From contig OX485805.1 of the NCBI GenBank assembly GCA_950295325.1, forward strand, positions 53,528,758 through 53,592,757: a stretch of 64,000 nt of DNA. Direction: 5' to 3'. Positions 1 through 9,252 of the stretch are shown here, one piece after another; within the stretch, counting starts at the first letter, position 1; each line of letters begins with the position of its first letter. A model generated the notes under the pieces. The model saw only the letters and a list, made by a program, of their open reading frames with translations, had not been told where the DNA came from and did no database searches. The DNA comes from Polytrichum commune (Eukaryota > Streptophyta > Polytrichopsida > Polytrichales > Polytrichaceae). The position numbers were made by a program, and so were the translations under genes.

Positions 1-1280
1 TCCATCCGGTTACTGTTTTCATCCTTTTATCGTTTTGTATGAAATGGCTGTAAATATTTTACTCCAAAGATCAGGAATGGTTTTCTACAACTCTTTTAAC
101 TGGAGTTGTTTACTTTGTGAATTCAACAGGTGTATTTGTAATTGCCTGACGACTCTTTCATATATTGATGATTCGGTCCTATGTATACGTTTACTGAATT
201 TACGCACAATCCTTGCTCGCATATCATGGAATGGTGAACAGAGTTTTCCTTGGTACCCTGTTGGATGAATTTCTGATGGAAAATTCTGCCTTTAACCTGA
301 ATTCTGAACCCGTAAGTTTTACCGCTCCGACTTGAATCCTTGTAGTAATCTTCACTGGTTAAGTGTCCAGCTTATCTTAATGTTTAAAGAATTTTAATAG
401 GTCTGGACTCTGCTCCAAAATATTCGTCATTAAGAAATTAATATCAGGCCTAAAAGCACGTTCGAACGTCCAAAAGCCGCACCCTTTTTCTTTTTACAAA
501 ATTTTGTAATTTCTTATAGGTAACGAACAAAAACCAGCTGCCTTGTCGACTGAACCCCCCAAAAATTCATCCGCGGATTTGTCTTATCCTCCATTGTTTA
601 ATTTGGATTTGTAATCAAACGATTCTTCACTTAACTTTGTTCCCATTCATCAAGGATTCCGTCAATCGATCCAGGTTCAAATCTTCATCCATAGCGGTCG
701 TGCAAATAACTCCATCCTTAAATTCCATCACTATCCCATCTAAATTTCATCCTACCAGACTCCGTTTAATGTCATTCTCTTTGGAGACATCCATCCCTCG
801 AGTTCGCTCAACAACCATATTCAGGCTTCATCCAAAAATATTCATTCATCCATCGTTTCTAAGTTGCCCCTCCGTACTTTCCACTTTTCCCGATGTTCAT
901 TTTCATGCATAAGGTTTGTAAAGGCTTGTGTGCAGCCTGACTTTCCCTCGAGCAATATTTCTTTAATATAGTGAATCCCCTTTCTCAAAGATCTCATACA
1001 GAATTGCTACGGGCCCACCTCAAGGGATTAATCATCCTCCCAATCAGATGTTCATTAGTAGCTCCCGGTTTTTTTTTTTTTTTTTTTTTTTTTTTTGAAC
1101 TTAGTCTTTTCATCTTGCGTCCATTTATTCGGACGTGTATGTTTCCGAGTGACTTCATCCATATGCCTGGATCAAAATTCGAACATCATCCCTTGTGGTT
1201 CATGTGAAGAGGTGTGTTCGAGTCCTCATTTAGAGTATATGATTTCCTTCATTTGTTCGTTGTTTGTTGTTGTTTGCATA
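1..1280. other. Non-coding left edge, probably 3' part of the Tat-like element
   Basis: I see no supported gene here. Short open frames occur but have no recognisable protein character. By position this should be the region downstream of pol of the large minus-strand gypsy element. I could not align it by eye to that element's 5' LTR (22054 upward), so the 3' LTR is either outside the window or too diverged to see. A 28-base T run lies at 1069-1096. Confidence 0.5.
1069..1096. repeat. Poly-T tract of 28 bases
   Basis: There is an uninterrupted run of 28 T, which reads as A on the sense strand of the surrounding gypsy element. It could be a simple repeat, a polypurine-like tract of the element, or a fossil poly(A). 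No target-site duplication was found beside it. Confidence 0.9.
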
Positions 1281-2105
1281 ACATATTAAGGGTGATTCCC
1301 ATTACTTTTTATCATTAGAGGTGATAAAAAGGCTCCCACTGGTTACTAGTCCAGTGATGAGATCCCAGGTGAGTCTTGCCCAGGGATCTTCCTCCAAATT
1401 TTATTGGTATATTGGCTCCACCCCAGTGGGGTCCGAGCTAGGTATGGCAAAGTGGGCATGGATTGTATTCCTCATAGGTGTGGCGGCCTCCAAATTTCCT
1501 CCTGATCTTGGTAGTAGTCCCCCTTGGGATAAGGGTGGTAGTTGGATGGTATGTAGGTTGGTTTCTTTTCCGTTCCCTTGGTCGTGCCTTATGAGGTTTA
1601 AGGCATCTTTCTTGTAATTGTATGGTATGTAGGTTGGCTTCTTTCTCTTTCATTTGGTTGTCAATTATGAGGTTTAAGGTATTTCTCTTTTGTTGTATCG
1701 GTTGAGCAAAATACCCTTCCATTAAGACTTGGTGTATTTCTAGGTCTTCTATCTCTGAAGTTTCTTGGTCTTGGTGAGGTGGGGACTCGGTGTGCAAGAT
1801 GGTCTCCTCACTTGGTTGAGAAAGTGTAGTAATTAGGAAGTCGGTGGTGTTATTCTTTGAAGAGTTCCGCATCTTAATTACAACTTGTGGTTCGAGTTAG
1901 TCGTATCCTTGCACTTTCGAGTCCCGGGTGGTCTTGACTTCCTTCCTTGATTTGACACTTTGTTGTTGTTGTCGCATAAACATGTTATGGTCTATTCCCA
2001 TTACTTTCTACCGTGTTTTGGTGGTAAAAAGGCTCTCACTGGTTACTAACCCAGTGTGTCACCCTAGGCGAGCTTTTTGCCTAGGGGGGGGTGTGTGATT
2101 TTCTT
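1281..2105 (-). repeat. Duplicated 3' segment of the Tat-like element
   Basis: Two related blocks follow each other downstream of pol. The first is the end of pol (near 9470-9253) plus its downstream sequence (2103 to about 1900). The second repeats the same order at about 1872-1281. The downstream motif (GTAATGGGAAT, then GCCTTTTTA and CCAGTG/GGTTACTA) appears near 1290-1350 and again near 1990-2060. The copies are clearly diverged. Tat-type elements often carry variable repeated DNA between pol and the 3' LTR, which this resembles. Confidence 0.65.
1438..1872 (-). pseudogene. Second copy of the pol C-terminal tail
   Basis: This open frame of 144 codons resembles the extreme C-terminus of the Tat-like pol protein. 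It contains EDLEIHQVLMEGYFAQP, where the pol tail near 9400 has EDLEIHRIMLEGYYAQP, in both cases after an acidic/proline-rich stretch. It lacks any catalytic domain. It is best read as part of a duplicated 3' segment rather than a separate gene. Whether it was ever translated alone is unknown. Confidence 0.6.
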
Positions 2106-2205
2106 ATTCGAGGGGATGCATCTCCCTACCCTCTTTCACATGGGTAGGGTCTTCATAGGCATGGTTCACATCCCTTTGTACTTCTCCATCCAAGGTGGCC
2201 TTAGG
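2104..2205 (-). CDS. Last codons of the Tat-like pol, separated by the chromovirus insertion
   Basis: When the 7-kb insertion and one copy of its target duplication are ignored, the pol frame ending at 9253 continues in this segment and reaches a TAA stop at 2104-2106. Before the insertion the pol frame therefore ended about 34 codons after the break. The segment encodes an acidic tail with no recognised domain. The current fused frame instead runs into the chromovirus LTR and stops at 9189. Confidence 0.7.
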   Translation of the reverse strand, partial: PKATLDGEVQRDVNHAYEDPTHVKEGREMHPLE

Positions 2206-3180
2206 TGTCGCAACCCTTGCTAGCCCCCCCTTGACCATCTTGCCAATTTTCAATTCTAGCAAAGGTTACGAGTGGCTAACCCTTCGCATACCGCCATGCT
2301 AATGGTTAGCTCCTCTAACCCCGGACCAATAGTTCATAGGAAGGAACCAACCCTCCTACTTTGCTTTCGGGACTCACCCCTTAATCGGTAACCCATTTCC
2401 CCAATGTGGACTTCCATCCATGGAAGTCCAATCCTATGTTGATCATCGCGTTGCCGGAGCAACACTACAACAACCCGAACCATACTAGGCAACTATGGCC
2501 TCACAATAGGCCAAAGCCCATGGAGGCCTTGCCGTTCGGCCTCGGGTGGGTGAGGCCACACCACCTCACCCATATAAGCCTCTAGGACTTCACGCGGGGC
2601 CCCTACCCCACCGTCAACCAACCTCTTGTCTCTCTACCAAGAGTTGGGGCCAAGTGGACATTTTCCTTTAGCTGCTGGGCATAGGACCCCCCAGCAGCTT
2701 CAGACCATCATAACTTCCTTGTATGATGTCTGATCATAACAACCAAACACTCCATCCTCATCTACGCTTCACGTAGATGCCGATGGACTCCTCACTTTCC
2801 CCATTCGGGCAAGTGGTGAGGAAGTTATGCCTGTTTGAACCCTGGCAGTCCCGGGAATCACTCCCAGGCACTGCTGTACCAGGGCGCTGTCCCGGGACAG
2901 CGCCCCACTCAAATGGCCATAACTCCTAGCTCACACCTCCGATTGAGGTGTTCTTGAGCATTCTAGAATCACCACGCCATGAGCTACGCATAACTCATGG
3001 CCTTACCCTTGTGCCTCCTAATCTTCGTGGGTGGGAGGCGTTCCCAACGCCCGGGGCCCTCACCCACACTAGGATCACTTGGGCCCTCTCACCAACGGCG
3101 CCACAAGTCCCGGGTGTCACTCCGGGGTCCCCCTTGTGCCCATGGTGTTTCGGGCACTCCTCATGGAGAGGTGCGCGACA
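2206..3180 (-). repeat. 3' LTR of the chromovirus
   Basis: This 975-bp LTR is almost identical to 8278-9252; I see differences only near 2668 and 2685-2691. On the sense (minus) strand it has a TATA-like motif at about 2572-2578 (CTTATATGGG context). A perfect 24-bp palindrome centred on CCCGGG lies at 2882-2905. Short ORFs on both strands recur in every LTR copy of the family and are not genes. Confidence 0.95.
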
Positions 3181-3192
3181 CTCACCCCCACC
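3181..3192 (-). other. Polypurine tract of the chromovirus
   Basis: On the minus strand the bases next to the 3' LTR read GGTGGGGGTGAG, an all-purine run except for one T. This is where plus-strand priming is expected in LTR retrotransposons. Confidence 0.8.
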
Positions 3193-3999
3193 AAACGGAG
3201 TCGATGCCCTCATCGACTATACTCATAGTCGGCACACCAATTCTCAAGTTGCCATCCTCTATGGTGCGGCATTGTGTTTACCTTAGGGCGCGACCCCCAC
3301 AATGCATCTTCAAATTTGGCATAGTCCCAAAGGTGTCGTTCCTAGGTGGTCCGTTAGCGACCTTGGATCTCTCATCCAAGGACCTAACCTATATTTGACC
3401 CACCTACTTTGGGACTCACTTGGGTTGCCCCTACTTTGGGGCCTCCCCCGTTAGGCTCTACTAGCCTAACGTGACACATCTAGGCGAGACCTCAACGCTT
3501 CCACTAAGTTGTCTCTGTTGCAACTCCGAGATGGCTTTCCATTGTTAAGCCACGCCTCGATTGCACGGGGGTGATGCCAAGTCCCGCCCGACTCGGTTCC
3601 CACTTTGCTCTTTTGAGACATGGGTTCATGACTCCCATGCGCCAACTCTCGTTAGCTCGCGGGTAGCACTTTTATGAGCACGCGCCATCACCTTGTCCCC
3701 GCCCGGACAAGCCCACGGCTAAGAAATTTCTTGGTTTTATCCAAGGCCCCTCCAAGCCATGGCCCCCAATTACTCGGCTTACCCAACTTAGTTTGGCATA
3801 TCTATTCCCCCTCTTCCATTAACCAAGCACAAGTACAAGACTAGGACCTCATCTCATACTTTTCTCTTTGCACCACTAAAGTTTGGACTTTATTCCCTCA
3901 AGCCAAAGAACAAGTTCATGTTGTGGAGTAATTAACCTCGAGGCTAAGTGTGCTACTAGTGTCTCTCCCCCACTAAAGGAGATTGATGTCCTCATCAAT
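3193..3999 (-). other. Chromovirus 3' untranslated interior
   Basis: This stretch lies between the chromodomain remnant and the polypurine tract. I see no conserved coding frame. It is moderately GC-rich like the LTRs. Confidence 0.5.
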
Positions 4000-6611
4000 G
4001 CCTACGCTTCATTTTATTGGAATCCTTAGCCTTAGTTTCTTCAAAGTGCTTCACCAATTCATTGGTGTTGACCATGTCTCTTGCCGCCACCCAAGCGGTT
4101 TCTTTCTCATGGTATCCTCACCATTTCACCAAGTACTCCTTTGTACATTTTCTTTCATTTTCACTTGGGCTTCCTACACTTGAGGATGCCCTCCTACCTC
4201 ATGTTCCAAATGACCTCCACAAGGTCGGGATGTGGCCTAATCACTTGCTTGTGATCGGCCACAAGGTGTCGTCCTTATATGATTTTCGTAATGAGACATG
4301 AAATGTCGGATGCACTTTGATCTCCGGAGGTAATTCCAACTTATACATGTCCTTGAACATTTATTCCACAATGGAAAACGAAGCTCCAATTTTGGACATG
4401 AACTTTTGGAGCGAGGCCTTCCGGCTAAGTGAAGTTGTTCACATTCAACAACACCTTTTGGCCCACCTCATTCTCCACTTCGCGTCTTCCGGCATTTACT
4501 AGCACTCCGTAGCACCTTCGGGCTTTCTCCACCAACAACTTGGTCATCTCCAAGATTTGTTTACCATCCTTGGCCAAGTCCTCACCATCTTGGTTGAACT
4601 CTAGTGTTGAATGTGCCCCCTCGAGAGCTAGGTTAATAGGTTGGAGCGCATCCACTCCATAAGCCACCACGAAAGACCACCCCTTGGTAGCCAAGTGCGT
4701 GGCTACATTGCAATTACACTCCGCTCAACCCACATAGTCCGCCCAATCTCCTTGGTCCGCCCCCACTAAGTTCCTCAAGTATTGCTTCAAGACTCCATTC
4801 GCACGCTCCGTTCTCCCATCCATTTGGGAATGCAAGGCCGTGCTAAACCTTAGTTTCATTCCGACCTCCTTAGAGAAATGCATTGAAAATGCACTTGTGA
4901 ACTTTGAATCTTTATCCCACACAATCACTCTTGGCAACCCGTGGTGCCTCAACCATCCTTTGAGAAAAGGCTATGCGGTCTCCAACGCGGTGGCGGTTCC
5001 CACAATCGGCACCATGTGTGCCAACTTGGCAAACCACTCTACCATCAACAAGATGGCATCATACGCATGTGACTCCGGCAAACTTGTGATCAAGTCCATG
5101 CACATACTATGCCATGGCGCCCACGGGATAGGCAACGGTTGCAAGAAACCGCCTTGCTTTTGATAAGAGGCTCGGTTCACTTTGCACTTTGATTCAAGCC
5201 TTCACAAAGTGGGCTATATCTTCCTTTATGCACCGCCAATGGTACCTCCATGATACCATTCTATGGCGATTTTTTCTTTCTCCTCTAAGGCCGGCAATAG
5301 GACTATCAAATTCCTCCTTCAAAACCGATAGCCTCTACTTGCCTTGTGGCACATACACCCAACTTTGCTTGCACTTGAACAATCCGTCCACCAACTTAAC
5401 CTCTTTGAGCACCTTGCTCTTGCGAAGCTCACCTAAAAGCTTTTGTGCTTTGGGGTAGTTAATTTACCCCTCCTGTATCTTGCATCACAAGTTTCCTTCG
5501 CCGGCACACATTAGCCACAAGGTTTGGATGGTTCTCATTGCTTGGAATTTTTCCAGTCTACTTAGCGCATCCGGCACCACATTTCCACGGTCCGGTTTGT
5601 GGATCAAATCCACCTTCATAAGCGCCAAACTATCATGTCACCGCAATGACTTGGCGCTCACTTGCGCTTCAATGTCAAAATTCTTTTAGGACACATTGTC
5701 CATGTAGACCTTTGCTTTGTGCAACCCCAAATAGTGTCGCCACATCTTCAAGCAATGCACTACGGCAAAGAAATTCTTTGTCATGAGTTGGTTGTCTTCT
5801 TTGACAACCATCGAGCTTCATGCTCCCATATGCAATGGCCATCCATCTTACACATAATCCACCATTGGCAAAATCATTCACCCCCATATGCACCTCAAAA
5901 GGTTTGTCAAGCTCGGTAAACTTGAGCACGGGCGGTGAAGAGAACTTGGTCTTAAGCTCCCCAAAGACTCGTGACAAACATCATCCCACTCTTGGGATAG
6001 CCATTTCTTGCACAAGTTGAACCATCGAGCTTCATGCTCTCGTATGCAATGGCCATCCATCTTGCATCAACATCCGCCAATGGTAAAGTCCTCGCCCCCC
6101 GTATGCACCTCAAAAGGTTTTTCAAGCTCCGCGAACTTGAACACGGGTGGTAAAGAGGAACTTGGTCTTAAGCTCCTCAAAGACTTGGTGGCAAGGCTCA
6201 TCCTACTCTTGGGATAGCCATTTCTTGCACAAGTTGGACAAGCTTCTACAACCATGGAGCTTAATGCTCCCATAAGCAATGGTCCTCCATCTTGGATCAA
6301 CATCCGCCAATGGTAAAGTCCTTTGCCTTCATGTGCACCTCAACATGCTCATGAAAACCCGAAACTTAACCACATCTTGTGAAGAGAACTTTTTCTTGAG
6401 CTTCCCAAAGGCTTGGTGACAAGGCTCATCCCACTCTTGGGATAGCCATTTTTCCCAACATGTTGACTAAGGTTCTAGCAACCTTAGAAAAACCATGAAT
6501 GAAGTGGTGGTAGTAGTTGGTTAGGCCAACAAATGACCTAAGCCTTTTTCTTGAGTCAAGGGCCAATTCTCTTCTTGGATTGCCTTGACATTCTTCATGT
6601 TCGTCCACCAA
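4000..6611 (-). pseudogene. Decayed chromovirus pol: RT/RNase H, integrase, chromodomain
   Basis: Reading the minus strand downward, 6611-6426 matches the RT thumb/RNase H boundary (SFVGLTNYYHHFI). 5977-5675 matches RNase H start (FTELDKPFEVHMGVNDFANG). 5180-4971 is the integrase core start (PLPIPWAPWHSMCMDLI). 4952-4725 carries the second catalytic Asp region and TERAN. About 4420-4240 is the integrase C-terminus (KLELPPEI, FHVSL). About 4145-4010 is a chromodomain (EYLVKW ... ETAWVAA). Frameshifts and stops occur throughout, including a TGA inside the chromodomain at 4118-4120. The RT/RNase H junction is triplicated (5805-6460). The element cannot make its own polymerase. Confidence 0.85.
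5805..6460 (-). repeat. Threefold tandem copy of the RT/RNase H junction
   Basis: Three imperfect direct copies begin at 5805, 6020 and 6250, each opening with AACCATSGAGCTT and ending near CTCTTGGGATAGCCATTT. Spacings are 215 and 230 bp. Each encodes the same stretch at the start of RNase H. The third copy is the most diverged. A normal chromovirus has this segment once. Confidence 0.85.
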
Positions 6612-6767
6612 CTTCCTTTGTCACCACATACCTCAAGAACTCAATCTCTCGTTGAGCAAAGTTATTTTTCACTCCTTGGCGGTAACTTTTTGAGCAACAC
6701 ATTGGTGAATACATCCTTGTATCTCACCAACATCCCACCAATGTGATTTGGAGGAGGTCCATCTTTC

Positions 6768-7230
6768 CTAGCCTCTCCATACATTCCTTGAAGTTGCTCC
6801 AATGGAACCACGACCATTATGTTTTCTATTTTTCAGTTGGTCCATTAAGACCAAATTCAACTTGGGTCCTCCTACCATAGGAGTCCTTGTCAATTTGAAC
6901 ATCAACTCATTGCCATTATGACACATCATAATGGACCGCAAGCAAACCGGCTTGCACCTCACATCTTTCATGTGAGTTTCAAAGAAGGCGGCCTTCACAA
7001 TGACATGCATTTCATCTATTTCACTTGGTGTGAAATTTTGACAAAAATCCAATGTCCCACATTGAAAGGTTACATGCATCGCGGCCTCCTTTGTCTCATG
7101 CGGTTTGCCCTTTCCAAACCGCACCTTGGTGGGCTTGCCCGCTTTATCAATCGGCAAGCCCCAACTCCCTTGTGAGTTTTGGGCTCAAGAAGGAATGGCT
7201 TGCCTCTTTGTCAACCCATGAGACAATTCT
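6768..7230 (-). pseudogene. Degenerate retropepsin region of the chromovirus
   Basis: In the minus strand around 7220-7180 there is a segment like the retroviral-type protease start (VDKEASHSFLSPKL), where plant gypsy elements usually have an Asp followed by G-A and HSF. It continues in a shifted frame as a 129-codon stretch (7157-6768). The active-site loop is not canonical and a frameshift separates it from the rest, so this is a remnant. Confidence 0.5.
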
Positions 7231-8263
7231 CCCATTCATTTGAGCCTCAAGGTACAAAAGACTTGGCCTTGGCTAAAGGCTACTAGCCTAGGCCACAATG
7301 CCATCGTCTTACATTCGGTCCTCGGCAACTTGGCTTGGCTTGGTCCGCAAAGCCAACTTTAAACATTTCGTCCGCGGGACAAATTGGTTTGGTGCCACAA
7401 AACCAATTTCTAATAGTTTGTCCGCAAAACAAACATGTTTTGCCTTGGTAGCACAAAGCCACCTTCCCACACTCCGTCCGCGGCACGAACATGAATTGCC
7501 TTGGTAGGACAAACCCACCTCCCAACATTCCGTCCGCGGCACAAGTATGATTTGCTTTTGAAGCATAAAGCCACCTTTCAACATTCCGTCCGCGGCTCCA
7601 ACATGTTTTGCCTAAGTAAAATGGACCAAACAATTTGCACTCATTTCTTTGGGACCTACCTTGGCTAAAGCCACTTGTGGTGATGCGCAGCCGAATTTCT
7701 CTTTGGGACCATCGGCTTCAATGCTCTTGCAAATTTGATGGTCCCCACCATGTCCTCAAGAAGCGTTGGGGACTTAAACAAGGCATCCACCACCCGCTTT
7801 TAAAACCCCACCTAAAAGGATGCATTTCTTAGAAAGCTCGTCCGTTTTAGGTGTATCCTTCATTTGTGCGTTTGAATAGCGCACATAGGCCTTAAGAAGC
7901 CCCGGGTGCCTCATTAGCACCAAATTCATTCCAACATCAATACCTTCCAAGCATTTCGAATTGGAATTTCAATCCAACATTAATGCCCTCCAAGGTTTTG
8001 GGTGCTTTCGGTATTCTAGGCCCCAAATGTTTTTTGAGGTTTGCGGGAGCCCTTTTCAAAGCACTCCTCCATTTTCCTTACCAAATCCACCCTCATGCCC
8101 ACCATTGTCATTAGAACCAATGGTATGGTCAAATTCCACTTGCACATGATCCTTGTTCCAATTTGAGCCTCACAACCTTTTGGAAACCCCGGGCTCACCA
8201 TCATAACCCGCATTTTTGATAGCCATGTTTCCCTCAAAGTGCGAGCTCAAAACTTGGAACCCT
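7231..8263 (-). other. Chromovirus leader and gag position, no intact gag
   Basis: Gag should lie here, between the primer-binding site and protease. I find only short broken frames on the minus strand (for example 8237-8016) and no zinc knuckle. A minisatellite occupies 7316-7620. The gag gene appears lost or too diverged to recognise. Confidence 0.5.
7316..7620 (-). repeat. Minisatellite in the chromovirus interior
   Basis: About five imperfect units of 50-60 bp are marked by the recurring block CRTCCGCGG followed by RCAAAY...GCC. Units are visible near 7365, 7415, 7475, 7530 and 7585. Each unit carries Cys-rich codons in one minus frame, but no domain is recognisable. Confidence 0.7.
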
Positions 8264-8275
8264 GCTCTGATACCA
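8264..8275 (-). other. Primer-binding site, initiator tRNA-Met type
   Basis: On the minus strand, two bases after the 5' LTR, the sequence reads TGGTATCAGAGC. This is the standard plant complement to the 3' end of initiator tRNA-Met and fixes the element's orientation and LTR end. Confidence 0.93.
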
Positions 8276-8277
8276 AG

Positions 8278-9252
8278 TGTCGCAACCCTTGCTAGCCCCC
8301 CCTTGACCATCTTGCCAATTTTCAATTCTAGCAAAGGTTACGAGTGGCTAACCCTTCGCATACCGCCATGCTAATGGTTAGCTCCTCTAACCCCGGACCA
8401 ATAGTTCATAGGAAGGAACCAACCCTCCTACTTTGCTTTCGGGACTCACCCCTTAATCGGTAACCCATTTCCCCAATGTGGACTTCCATCCATGGAAGTC
8501 CAATCCTATGTTGATCATCGCGTTGCCGGAGCAACACTACAACAACCCGAACCATACTAGGCAACTATGGCCTCACAATAGGCCAAAGCCCATGGAGGCC
8601 TTGCCGTTCGGCCTCGGGTGGGTGAGGCCACACCACCTCACCCATATAAGCCTCTAGGACTTCACGCGGGGCCCCTACCCCACCGTCAACCAACCTCTTG
8701 TCTCTCTACCAAGAGTTGGGGCCAAGTGGACATTTTCCCTTAGCTGCTGGGCCTAGAACCCCCCAGCAGCTTCAGACCATCATAACTTCCTTGTATGATG
8801 TCTGATCATAACAACCAAACACTCCATCCTCATCTACGCTTCACGTAGATGCCGATGGACTCCTCACTTTCCCCATTCGGGCAAGTGGTGAGGAAGTTAT
8901 GCCTGTTTGAACCCTGGCAGTCCCGGGAATCACTCCCAGGCACTGCTGTACCAGGGCGCTGTCCCGGGACAGCGCCCCACTCAAATGGCCATAACTCCTA
9001 GCTCACACCTCCGATTGAGGTGTTCTTGAGCATTCTAGAATCACCACGCCATGAGCTACGCATAACTCATGGCCTTACCCTTGTGCCTCCTAATCTTCGT
9101 GGGTGGGAGGCGTTCCCAACGCCCGGGGCCCTCACCCACACTAGGATCACTTGGGCCCTCTCACCAACGGCGCCACAAGTCCCGGGTGTCACTCCGGGGT
9201 CCCCCTTGTGCCCATGGTGTTTCGGGCACTCCTCATGGAGAGGTGCGCGACA
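8278..9252 (-). repeat. 5' LTR of the chromovirus
   Basis: This is the promoter-bearing LTR of the nested element, 975 bp, TGTCGC...GCGACA. It abuts the primer-binding site on one side and the TTAGG target duplication (9253-9257) on the other. The Tat-like pol frame now runs 64 bases into this LTR before stopping at 9189. Confidence 0.95.

Larger units (their letters stand above)
2206..9252 (-). mobile_element. Chromovirus-type Ty3/gypsy element nested in the Tat-like element
   Basis: Two direct 975-bp LTRs (2206-3180 and 8278-9252) flank a 5.1-kb interior. Each starts TGTCGC and ends GCGACA. The 5-bp target duplication TTAGG is present at 2201-2205 and 9253-9257. The sense strand is minus: the primer-binding site abuts the right LTR and a polypurine tract abuts the left LTR. 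By eye the LTRs differ at about three positions, so insertion was recent. The interior holds decayed protease, RT, RNase H, integrase and chromodomain sequences in the expected order. The element therefore probably moved with enzymes from a relative. Confidence 0.95.

Noticed and set aside
1-1280. 3' LTR of the Tat-like element
   Set aside because: It is expected in this direction, but no stretch could be matched by eye to 22054-24207, so I did not call it.
2948-3398. ORFs of 70-130 codons in the LTR (also near 9020-9305, 17125-17376 and 58055-58261)
   Set aside because: They recur only because the LTR recurs, occur in several frames on both strands, and have no domain or coding signature.
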